From JAWKRB01 sp041389885 (GTDB taxonomy: Bacteria; Myxococcota_A; Polyangia; Polyangiales; Ga0077539), in NCBI GenBank assembly GCA_041389885.1, contig JAWKRB010000005.1, positions 372,001 to 436,000 on the forward strand: a stretch of 64,000 nucleotides of DNA, in the 5' to 3' direction. The notes under the pieces were generated by a model. That model did not search any database. It was not told where the DNA came from and saw nothing but the letters and a program-made list of their open reading frames with translations. Positions 16,547-23,782 of this stretch are shown here, piece by piece. Position 1 is the first letter of the stretch, and each line of letters starts with the position of its first letter. The position numbers and the translations under genes were made by a program.

Positions 16547-17994
16547 GGGCGCGCGGTGGCGGCGCGGTAGGCGGCGACGGCCTTGTGGTAGTCGGCGCGG
16601 GCGTCGACCACGCGCACGGCGGCCTCGGCGGCGGCCTGCTCCCGAAGGTTCACCGAGAGGATGGTGCTGTTGCCCAGCTCGAAGTTCGTGCGCTCGGAGG
16701 CGGCGACGGCGCGGGCGATGTCGCGCTCCTGCGCGGCGAGCTCGGCGCGCTCGAGGGCCGTCTCGACCGCGGAGAGCGCGTCGCGCACGTCGGCGAGCAC
16801 GCGGTCCCTCGCGTAGCGGAGCTGCTCGTCGAGGCGCGCGAGGCCCGCCCGCGCGACCTCGAGGCGGCCGCGGGCGACGCGGTTCAAGATGGGGATGTCG
16901 AGCATCAGCGACGCCTCGACGTCGGGGCGGGCGCGCTGGTAGGCGCCGTCGCCGAGGTCCTGCGAGGCGGCGAGGCTCACGTCGATGGCGGGCATCATCT
17001 GGTTGCTCGCGAGCTCGCGGTCGACCTCGACCTGCGCGCGCTGCGCCGTGAGCCGGCGCACCTCGGGGCGTCGCGCGAGGGCGGCGTCGCGGTCGTCGGC
17101 GACCGTCGCGGGGGAGAGCGGCGTCGGCTCGGGCAGGTCAGACGGGAGCTGCGCCTCGGAGGGCATGATCGTGCGCCCCTCGGCGTCGCGGAAATACAGC
17201 GACAGCTCGATGGCCGCGCGCTGCAGCCCGCGCTCGGCAGAGACCACCCGGCCGCGTCGCTGGGCGACGACCCGGAGGTTGTCGTTGCGCTCGATCGCGG
17301 GGAGGTCGCCGCGCTCGACCCGCGCCGCGATGGCCTGGTTGCGCGCGGTGGCGAGCTCGAGGAGCGAGCGGGCGATGGCGAGGCGGCGCCCCGCGGCGAC
17401 CCAGTCCCAGTACTTCTCCGCGGCGCCGCGGCGGTAGAGCAGCGAGGCGCTCTCGATGTCGAGGGCGGCGATGGGCCGGCCGAGCTCGGCGCGGCGGATC
17501 CCCGCGCGGCGGCTGTCGATGGGGCCGTTTCGCAGCAGCGGGACCTGCACGCCCGCGCGCACCTCGCCGGCCTCGTTGGTCTCGTAGCCGCCGTAATAGT
17601 CGGGGATGCCACCGCTGTTGATCCCGCGGCCGATGCGGTACCCCGCGAAGAGCGTGGCGCCCCAGAGCTGCGTGGGCTGCCGCAGCGTGAGGTCGCCGCG
17701 CACGTACTCGTAGTAGCCGCCCACGATGGCCGTGCCCCGGAGCTGCAGCGAGGGGTCGAAGGCGCCCTCGGCCGCGCGCAGCGAACCCTCGGCGGCCTCG
17801 CGCCCCTGCCGGGCGGCCTCGAGCAGCGGGAAGCTGGCGTCGACCGCGCGGAGCACCGTGTCGAGGGCGAGGGGCTCCGCCGCCTGCGCGGCGGGCGGGG
17901 GAGGGACCTCTACGGCGGGGGGAGCGTCCTGCGCGAGGGCGCCCTGCGCGGCGAGGAGCGTCACGGCGCCCAGGATCTTGCCTCGCAGGGTCAT
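16543..17994 (-). CDS. TolC-family outer-membrane efflux/secretion protein
   Basis: A 483-aa outer-membrane channel protein of the TolC/OEP family. An N-terminal signal peptide ends near GALAQ, followed by a Pro-rich linker and the repeated helical hairpins of the alpha-barrel (for example ALDTVLRAVDASFPLLEAA and later AEAAVRVVDARADYHKAVAA). The C-terminal region LGNSTILSVNLREQAAAEA is characteristic of the family. It would form the outer-membrane exit duct for the adjacent HlyD and ABC proteins. Its ATG at 17994 overlaps the HlyD stop by 4 bases (ATGA), and its own stop overlaps the kinase-like gene. The long upstream extension of this frame is a shadow of the HlyD gene. Confidence 0.92.
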   Translation of the reverse strand: MTLRGKILGAVTLLAAQGALAQDAPPAVEVPPPPAAQAAEPLALDTVLRAVDASFPLLEAARQGREAAEGSLRAAEGAFDPSLQLRGTAIVGGYYEYVRGDLTLRQPTQLWGATLFAGYRIGRGINSGGIPDYYGGYETNEAGEVRAGVQVPLLRNGPIDSRRAGIRRAELGRPIAALDIESASLLYRRGAAEKYWDWVAAGRRLAIARSLLELATARNQAIAARVERGDLPAIERNDNLRVVAQRRGRVVSAERGLQRAAIELSLYFRDAEGRTIMPSEAQLPSDLPEPTPLSPATVADDRDAALARRPEVRRLTAQRAQVEVDRELASNQMMPAIDVSLAASQDLGDGAYQRARPDVEASLMLDIPILNRVARGRLEVARAGLARLDEQLRYARDRVLADVRDALSAVETALERAELAAQERDIARAVAASERTNFELGNSTILSVNLREQAAAEAAVRVVDARADYHKAVAAYRAATARP

Positions 17995-19322
17995 CGCCCG
18001 GACCCGTAGCTGCTCCCCGACGAGCTGCGGGGCTCCGACGGCGCGACCGTGGGAGGGAAGCCGTTGAAGAGCCGCCAGAGCTCGTACCCGAGGCGCACGC
18101 GGTTGAGCAGCACCCAGCCGTTGGTGCGCACGCCCTGGCGGAGGTACCTGGCCGACGGCCACGGCTCGCGCCCGTCGGGGACCACCACGACGCGGAATTT
18201 CCCCTGGCCGTTGTCGGTCGCGTCGATGAGCGCCACGCGGCCGCCGAAGGTGCCCACCGCGACCGAGGGCCACCCGGTGAACTGCACCGCCGGCCAGCCC
18301 TCGAACTGGAGCCGCACGTGGCGCCCCTCGGCGAGCAGGGGCACGTCGTTGCCGTCGACCCAGAGCTCCGCCGCGCGCTCGTCGGTGTCGGGCACGAGCA
18401 CGAGCAGGGGGTCGCCGGGCTTCACCATCTCGTTCCCCTGGCCGCCGACGATGCGCAGCACGGTGCCGTTTCGCGGCGCGGTCACGCTCTGGGTCTCCTG
18501 GCGGGCGAGGCTCACCTCGATGCGCGCGAGGGCGCCGTTCGCCGACGCGATCTCCGAGAGCCCCGAGGCGCGGGAGGCGAGGCTCGAGCTGATCGAGGCG
18601 TCGAGGTCCGAGGCGATGCGGAGGCGGTCGCTGTCGAGGGCGCTCTCCTCGCTGCGGGCGGCCGAGAGCAGGGCCTGGGCCCGGTCGACATCCGTGCGCG
18701 CGCGAACGTTCCCGAGCTCGGCGAGCTCGACGTTGCGCGTCGAGGTCAAGCCCTCGCGGGCGAGGGACACCTGGCGGTCGCGGTTGAGGCCGGCGGTGAC
18801 CAGCGCGGCCTCCGCGGCGCGCAGGGTCTGCTCGGCGCTGCGCACGCGGTTCTGCGCCATGCGCACCCGCGCGCCGGCGGCGGTGGTCGCGTTGCGCTGC
18901 GAGATCCTCAGGGCCTCGATGCGCGCGTCCATCGACGCGACGCGCTCCCGCGCGGCGACGAGGCGCGCCAGCACCGACTCGCGCTCCTCGCGGATTCGCG
19001 TGAGGATCATCGGGTCGTTGTCGCTCAGCTCCACCAGGCGGTCGCCCGCGCGCACCCGCGACCCCTCTCGCACGTGCCACAGGGTGACCCGCCCGGAGAT
19101 GGGCGCCTCGATGTTCTGCTGCCGCTCGATGGGCGCGTAGGCGATGACCCGGCCGCTCCCGGAGGCCGACTGCTGCCACGGGGCGAAGGTGAGCAGCGCG
19201 GCCGCGCCCATGACGAAGGCCATCAGCAGCCGCGCGAGGGTGCGGGTGAGCCGCGGGGAGCGCACGAGCAGGAAGGCGGCCTGGTTCGCGATCTCGGCGG
19301 GCTGGCGGTAGGGCGGGCTCAT
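17991..19322 (-). CDS. HlyD-family periplasmic adaptor (membrane fusion protein)
   Basis: A 443-aa membrane fusion protein. One N-terminal membrane helix (about residues 32-47, containing LMAFVMGAAALLTFAPW) is followed by the lipoyl half-motif IEAPISGRVTLWHVREGSRV, a long coiled coil of about 160 residues, and the second lipoyl half ETQSVTAPRNGTVLRIV. A beta-barrel domain follows. This architecture links an inner-membrane ABC exporter to TolC in type I secretion. The ATG at 19322 overlaps the ABC gene stop by 4 bases and the gene overlaps tolC downstream by 4, so the three are tightly coupled. The Ser/Gly-rich C-terminus is atypical but short. Confidence 0.92.
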   Translation of the reverse strand: MSPPYRQPAEIANQAAFLLVRSPRLTRTLARLLMAFVMGAAALLTFAPWQQSASGSGRVIAYAPIERQQNIEAPISGRVTLWHVREGSRVRAGDRLVELSDNDPMILTRIREERESVLARLVAARERVASMDARIEALRISQRNATTAAGARVRMAQNRVRSAEQTLRAAEAALVTAGLNRDRQVSLAREGLTSTRNVELAELGNVRARTDVDRAQALLSAARSEESALDSDRLRIASDLDASISSSLASRASGLSEIASANGALARIEVSLARQETQSVTAPRNGTVLRIVGGQGNEMVKPGDPLLVLVPDTDERAAELWVDGNDVPLLAEGRHVRLQFEGWPAVQFTGWPSVAVGTFGGRVALIDATDNGQGKFRVVVVPDGREPWPSARYLRQGVRTNGWVLLNRVRLGYELWRLFNGFPPTVAPSEPRSSSGSSYGSGR

Positions 19323-21517
19323 ACGGCGTTCTCCAGGTCCTCGGTCGCAGGGGCGGGGAGCGCGAGGGTCAGGTCGGCGCGGCCCACGATGGGGTCGCTC
19401 GGCGAGGTCAGCACGAGGAGCGTCCACGGCGCGGCGCGGTCGAAGAGGGCCTCCTCGAGCACGGCCCGGTACCTCGCGTCGAAGGACGCGAGCCCGCCGT
19501 CGACCACGAGCAGCCGAGGCGCGCCCGCGATGGCGCGGGCCACCATCAGCCGCGCCGACGCGCTGTAGTTCAGCGGCGCTCCGTTCGCCGCGAGGGCGGA
19601 GTCGAGGCCCTGCGGCAGCGCGCGCACCTGGCGCTCGAGCCCCACCCTGCGCAGGGCGTCCCACACGTCGCGGCGGGTCATCCACGGGCGCCCGAGGCAG
19701 ATGTTCTCAAAGACCGTACCCTCGAGCACCTCGAGGTCGTGGCTGAGCACCGAGACGCGCTCGCGCAGCGCCCCGACGTCGACCTCGCGCAGGTCGACGC
19801 CGTCGATCTCGATGTGCCCCGACGAGGGGAGGCGCAGCCCGAACAGCAGCGACGCCAGGCTCGACTTGCCCGCGCCGCTGACGCCGGTGACCACCGCCCG
19901 CGCGCCGGGGGCGAGGTCGAGGGTCACGCCCGAGAGCGCCTCCGCCCCGCCGGGGTACTGAAAGCTCACGTCCCGCATCCGCACCGAGGCGCCGCGGGCG
20001 TCGTCTCGAAAGTCGCGCGCGCTGCCGCGCACCTCGAGGGGCAGGTCGGCGAGGTGACCGAGCTTGTCGGCGGCGGCGAGCAGGTCGTACCAGGTCTCCA
20101 GGTGCTTGCCGAGCTTGGCCAGGCTCGCCACGACGGTGGTCACGATGAGCTCCGCGGCGACGAGCTGGCCGAGGGTGAGCTGCCGGTTGATCACCAGCGC
20201 GCCGCCGAGGCCCAGCACCGCGGCGCTCGCGAGCACCTGGAGGGTGAGCGACCCGACCACCTGACGGTAGACCACGCGAAAGTGCTCCGAGCGCGCGTCG
20301 AGGTACCGCAGCGCGAGGAGGTCGGCGCGGGAGCTCGCGAGGTCGGCGCCCGAGCTCGCGCGGAAGGTCTTGGGGTGCCGCGCGATCTCCTCGAGCCAGG
20401 CCGCCACCGCGTACTTGGCGCGGGACTCGTTGATGCTCGTCTCGGGCGCGCCGTGGCCCTGGTAGAACACCACGAACGAGATCCCGACCAGCAGCACCGC
20501 GTCGAGGGCGAGGAGCGCGGGGTGGTAGAACGCCAGCACCAGCAGCCCGATGGCGGCTTGCAGCAGGAGCGCGAGGCCGTCGAGCAAGAAGATCGACGCC
20601 GACTTCTGCACCGTCAGCACGTCGAAGAAGCGGTTGACCAGCTCGGGGCCGTAGCGCGGGTCGGTGGCGCCCAGGTCCACCCGCGGGAGGCGGTGCGCCA
20701 CGTCGAGGGCGACGCGCACGAAGATCCGTCGCTGGATCGCCTCGACGATGCGCACCTGCAGCGCGCGGAGCAGCGCCGCGAAGCCCAGCACCGCGAAGAC
20801 GATGATCGTGAGCACCACGATGGGCTGCAGCAGCGCGCCGAAGGCCACGCTGTTCACCAGCGCCTGGACCGCGATGGGCGTCGCGAGGGAGAGGAGCCCC
20901 ACCGCGACCGCGTAGACCAGGACCACCCAGAGGTCGTCGCGCTCCATGCGGAGCAGCGCGCGCACGCGCTGAAAGGCCGTGGGGTGCCCGTGGTCGTCGT
21001 GGGCGCCGTGGCCGTGGGCGGCGAGGCTCTGCAGCGGCGAGGCGGGGCTGGTGATCAGCCAGTCGATGGGGGTGTCGGGGCCCTCGGCGCCGAGGCGCGC
21101 GGCGACCGCCTCGAGGGAGAGCTCCTCGGCCGCCCCCTTGAGCGAGGGCTGCTGCACCCTCGCGCGGTGCGTCGAGCGCGCGCTGACCAGCAGCATGACG
21201 CTGCCGTGCACCCCCACCGCCGGCAGCGCCCGCGAGGGCCCGTGCGCGAGCAGGGCGCGGGTCGAGCAACGCAGGGTGACCGCGCTCAGACCGACGGCCT
21301 CGCACGACCTGCGGAGCACCTCGATGGGGGCGTGCCCGGCGGCCAGCGACGCGGCCGTCGCGGCGCGGGAGAGCCCCAGATCCAGCGGAACATCCGCGGC
21401 CTCGGCGAGGCTCAGGACAGCGGCATCGACGCCCAGGGTCAGGGCGTCTGTCGGCGGCACGCCCAGGTTCGGGGCTCGCCCGGGGCGGTCGCGGCTCTCA
21501 CGGTTCAGCTCGGACAT
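19319..21517 (-). CDS. Type I secretion ABC exporter with degenerate ATPase domain
   Basis: A 732-aa half-transporter. An N-terminal domain of about 150 residues resembles the C39-like or accessory domain of peptide exporters but has no evident catalytic Cys-His pair. Six hydrophobic segments form the membrane domain (roughly residues 200-460), then a nucleotide-binding domain. The Walker A GVSGAGKSS is intact. The signature region reads LNYSASARLMVARAI instead of LSGGQ, Walker B reads LLVVDGG with glycine in place of the catalytic glutamate, and the switch histidine region reads LVLTSPSD with no histidine. ATP binding is plausible, normal hydrolysis is doubtful. The chosen ATG is at 21517; a GTG at 21553 would add 12 residues but lies only 9 bases from the palindrome. 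Confidence 0.88.
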   Translation of the reverse strand: MSELNRESRDRPGRAPNLGVPPTDALTLGVDAAVLSLAEAADVPLDLGLSRAATAASLAAGHAPIEVLRRSCEAVGLSAVTLRCSTRALLAHGPSRALPAVGVHGSVMLLVSARSTHRARVQQPSLKGAAEELSLEAVAARLGAEGPDTPIDWLITSPASPLQSLAAHGHGAHDDHGHPTAFQRVRALLRMERDDLWVVLVYAVAVGLLSLATPIAVQALVNSVAFGALLQPIVVLTIIVFAVLGFAALLRALQVRIVEAIQRRIFVRVALDVAHRLPRVDLGATDPRYGPELVNRFFDVLTVQKSASIFLLDGLALLLQAAIGLLVLAFYHPALLALDAVLLVGISFVVFYQGHGAPETSINESRAKYAVAAWLEEIARHPKTFRASSGADLASSRADLLALRYLDARSEHFRVVYRQVVGSLTLQVLASAAVLGLGGALVINRQLTLGQLVAAELIVTTVVASLAKLGKHLETWYDLLAAADKLGHLADLPLEVRGSARDFRDDARGASVRMRDVSFQYPGGAEALSGVTLDLAPGARAVVTGVSGAGKSSLASLLFGLRLPSSGHIEIDGVDLREVDVGALRERVSVLSHDLEVLEGTVFENICLGRPWMTRRDVWDALRRVGLERQVRALPQGLDSALAANGAPLNYSASARLMVARAIAGAPRLLVVDGGLASFDARYRAVLEEALFDRAAPWTLLVLTSPSDPIVGRADLTLALPAPATEDLENAV

Positions 21518-21561
21518 CCGTCGTGAGATGACTTGAACGGCCGAAAGACGCACCCCCGGTT

Positions 21562-21589
21562 CGATAGATAATATCGCGGTTATCTATCG
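21562..21589 (-). promoter_or_regulatory. Perfect 10-bp AT-rich palindrome, probable operator/promoter of the secretion genes
   Basis: CGATAGATAA (21562-21571) and TTATCTATCG (21580-21589) are exact inverted copies around an 8-base spacer. The stretch is strikingly AT-rich for this genome. Read on the minus strand, it contains TATTAT (21568-21573), which fits a -10 element about 7 bases upstream of a start at about 21561 and 44 bases before the exporter ATG at 21517. No -35 TTGACA lies at the right spacing, which would fit an activator-dependent promoter. The NhaR-like regulator gene directly upstream is the obvious candidate to bind it. The symmetry does not give T-N11-A spacing exactly. Confidence 0.65.
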
Positions 21590-21592
21590 GTT

Positions 21593-22507
21593 TTATCGAG
21601 GTGAAGGTTCGTAGAAGGTTTCGAGCTTCGCCGCGGCGCAGATGGCCCTCACGGCGTGGTGCTTCACCCTGCGCTCGAGGGTCACGGCGTAGAAGCTCTC
21701 TCGCACGCCCTCGGCGGCGCCCACGCGGTGGAGGCCGTAGTGCCGCAGCACCTCGTCCTCGGCCACGTCGGGGATCGGGATGATCCCGACGCCCGCGGCG
21801 CAGAACGATTTGAGCAGCGCGCTGTCGTCGCACTCGAGGGCGATGGTGGGGTGGATCCCCTGGCGGTCGAACCACCCCGTGAGCGATCGCCGGAGGGCGT
21901 CGCCCCCGCCGGGGACCGCGACGGGCGCGCCTCGCAGCGAGCGGGGAAAATCGTCGCGGAGCCTCGTCGCCAGGGGCTCGGGGCCGACGAAGATCACCCC
22001 GCAGTCTCCGAGCAGGTGGTTGAAGGCGCGCACGCTCGAGCTGGGGCCCACGGGCGCGTCGGTGATCACGAGGTCGAGGGAGTGCGCCGCGAGCTGCGCG
22101 AGGAGGCTCTCCGCGGAGCCCTGGCGGCACACCAGCACCGGCGGCTTCGGCAGCTGCAGCGCCGGGCTCAGGAGCTGCCGCGCGAGCACCTTCGGCACCG
22201 ACGCCGCGACGCCGGCGACGACGCGCTGGGGGCGCCCGACGCTGCCCGACTGGAGGTTGTCTTGCAGCTCGCGGCCGAGGGAGAAGATCTCGTCGGCGTA
22301 GCCCAGCACGGTGCGCCCCGTGGCGGTGAGGGTGAGGCCGCGGCCGACGCGGGTGAAGAGCTTCTCGCCGAGGCTCTTCTCGAGCTCGCGGATCTGCCCG
22401 CTCACGGTCGGCTGCGCGACCCGGAGCTCAGCCGCGGCGGCGGTGACGCTGCCCAGCCGGGCGACCGTCCAGAAGTAGTGCAGGTGGTGGTAGTTGAGCC
22501 ACGACAC
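21593..22507 (-). CDS. nhaR: LysR-family transcriptional regulator, NhaR-like
   Basis: A 304-aa LysR-type regulator. The N-terminus, NYHHLHYFWTVARLGSV, is very close to the NhaR group, with the winged-helix DNA-binding domain through about residue 65 (recognition helix around AQPTVSGQIRELE). The rest is the periplasmic-binding-like effector domain (residues about 90-295). In Escherichia coli NhaR activates nhaA in response to sodium, but no antiporter gene is nearby, so the effector here is unknown. Start is a GTG 4 bases after the stop of the secreted-protein gene, so the two are likely cotranscribed. It probably controls the secretion genes downstream through the palindrome. Symbol is by family resemblance only. 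Confidence 0.88.
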   Translation of the reverse strand: MSWLNYHHLHYFWTVARLGSVTAAAAELRVAQPTVSGQIRELEKSLGEKLFTRVGRGLTLTATGRTVLGYADEIFSLGRELQDNLQSGSVGRPQRVVAGVAASVPKVLARQLLSPALQLPKPPVLVCRQGSAESLLAQLAAHSLDLVITDAPVGPSSSVRAFNHLLGDCGVIFVGPEPLATRLRDDFPRSLRGAPVAVPGGGDALRRSLTGWFDRQGIHPTIALECDDSALLKSFCAAGVGIIPIPDVAEDEVLRHYGLHRVGAAEGVRESFYAVTLERRVKHHAVRAICAAAKLETFYEPSPR

Positions 22508-22511
22508 GCGG

Positions 22512-23042
22512 TCAGCGAACGACGGGCGCGGCGCCGGTGAAATCGACGACGCCGCTGTGGCGCTCGACGACGCCGGTGAGCCCGATGCGCCCGCGGGCGA
22601 TCTCGTGCTGGCCGCGCGCGTCGGCCACGCTCACGGCGACCTCGTAGTGCTCCATGGGCTGAAACTCGTCGGGCGAGCGGTGCAGGAGCGACTGGTGAAA
22701 GAAGATCCGCGACGCCGGGTCGGAGAGCGCCACCTGCTCGGAGAAGACGTACCGACGGCGCCCGTTCTGCACGTGATAGAAGATGACGTTGACGCCGCTG
22801 GCGTTCGGCGGGCGCGACAGAAAGGCCATGAACTGCACCCGCCAGACGTGGTTCTCGGCGTCTTCGGCCACGGCGTTCACCCGGTTGGCGCCGGCCCAGC
22901 TCCGGATGTTGCCGGGGATCGACCGCGGGGGGCGGCGGCTCACGAACACGATGGACGCGGCGCCCTGCGCGTCGGCCGACGGCGGGGCCGTCAGCGCGAA
23001 CGCGGGGAGGAGCAGCAGGCCGACAGGGAGGTGACGTCGCAT
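22512..23042 (-). CDS. Small secreted protein of unknown function
   Basis: A 176-aa protein starting at ATG 23042 with a clear signal peptide (RRHLPVGLLLLPAFALTA, cleavage near SADAQG). The mature part is a single beta-rich domain, with segments such as VWRVQFMAFLSRPP, NVIFYHVQNGRRRYVFSE and FFHQSLLHRSPDEF. No catalytic motif or family is recognised. It lies 4 bases upstream of the nhaR-like gene on the same strand and opposite the clpA-like gene, so its promoter probably lies in the 95-base divergent gap 23043-23137. It could be a periplasmic partner or cargo of the secretion set, but nothing in the sequence proves that. Confidence 0.75.
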   Translation of the reverse strand: MRRHLPVGLLLLPAFALTAPPSADAQGAASIVFVSRRPPRSIPGNIRSWAGANRVNAVAEDAENHVWRVQFMAFLSRPPNASGVNVIFYHVQNGRRRYVFSEQVALSDPASRIFFHQSLLHRSPDEFQPMEHYEVAVSVADARGQHEIARGRIGLTGVVERHSGVVDFTGAAPVVR

Positions 23043-23137
23043 GGGTGGCTCCGTTTCTACACGCCCGAGGCGATGCTGAAAACTGGCCCCGCGCGCCCGG
23101 TCATGAGAACCGCACGTCCTCGGAGGCACCGGCGACG

Positions 23138-23782
23138 ATGATGCAGAGCACCACCAGCACCGCCGCTCGCGCGATCCTTGAACGCGCCCGCGCCGCCGCG
23201 GCCGAGCGGAGGGTCCCCGTGAGCACGCTGCACCTCCTCGGCGCGACCCTCGACGTCGCGGGCGAGGTCGGCAGGCGGCTCCGCGCGCACGGCGTTCGAA
23301 TCGTGGACGTGCGTCAGGCCCTGCGCGCGCACCCCGAGCCCGAGGCGGCCTTCGCCCGCGTCGAGCCGCGCGCCCGGCGCATCGCGCAGGCGCAGGGCAG
23401 CGCGGAGGTCACCGAGGGGCACCTCCTGGCCGCGGCCCTGAGCGACCCCGAGAGCGCGGCCACGGCGATGCTCGCCGCGCTGCGCCACGACCCCAGCGCC
23501 ATCGCCGCCGAGCTCGTGCAGCCCGCCGCCGCCCCCGCCCGCGCCGCCCTCGCCGCGCGCACCTCGTCGGCCATCGCCCAGGGGCAGCGCGGCAACCCCC
23601 CGGTCACGCCGCTGATGTCACGCGCGCGGCTCTCCGTCGACGCGCGCCGCGTGGCAGAGTCTCCCGCGCCGTCGCGCGCGCCGTCCCCGCGCCGTCGCGC
23701 GCGCCGTCCCGCGCGAAGGGCCGCGAGGCTCGCCCCGAGGGGCTCTCCCCCCGCGCGACCCCGCTGCTGTTCTCGCTGTTGA
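23138..23782 (+). CDS. Clp N-domain fragment of a split ClpA-like AAA+ gene
   Basis: This reading frame of 214 codons encodes a Clp N-terminal repeat domain: TAARAILERARAAAAERRVP, then VSTLHLLGATLD and VTEGHLLAAALSDPES match the two helical repeats that bind adaptors or substrates. GGAGG lies 11 bases before the ATG. After about residue 175 the sequence becomes an Arg/Pro-rich, low-quality tail that ends at 23782. That tail starts exactly at a perfect 23-bp tandem duplication (23664-23686, 23687-23709). Removing one copy joins this frame to the next gene without a stop, giving a 773-aa protein, close to the 758 aa of E. coli ClpA. The tail as written is therefore probably out of frame. Read as one gene, the locus encodes a ClpA-like unfoldase. 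Confidence 0.75.
   Translation: MMQSTTSTAARAILERARAAAAERRVPVSTLHLLGATLDVAGEVGRRLRAHGVRIVDVRQALRAHPEPEAAFARVEPRARRIAQAQGSAEVTEGHLLAAALSDPESAATAMLAALRHDPSAIAAELVQPAAAPARAALAARTSSAIAQGQRGNPPVTPLMSRARLSVDARRVAESPAPSRAPSPRRRARRPARRAARLAPRGSPPARPRCCSRC
23664..23709 (+). repeat. Perfect 23-bp tandem duplication that shifts the clpA-like frame
   Basis: Two identical 23-bp units sit side by side, 23664-23686 and 23687-23709, each containing GCGCCGTCGCGCGCGCCG. Because 23 leaves remainder 2 when divided by 3, the second copy moves the downstream ORF out of frame. Deleting one copy joins the flanking ORFs through a junction reading SPAPSRAPSRAKGREARPEG. Confidence 0.95.

Noticed and set aside
21562..21589. 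Classical LysR T-N11-A box
   Set aside because: The symmetry gives an even spacing that does not match T-N11-A; only the general position fits regulator binding.
21562..21600. Palindrome plus TTTT read as an intrinsic terminator
   Set aside because: The T-run follows the hairpin only on the plus strand, where no gene ends. The neighbouring genes run on the minus strand.
21593..22507. Sodium/proton antiporter regulon
   Set aside because: The regulator resembles NhaR but no nhaA or other antiporter lies nearby, so the effector is left open.
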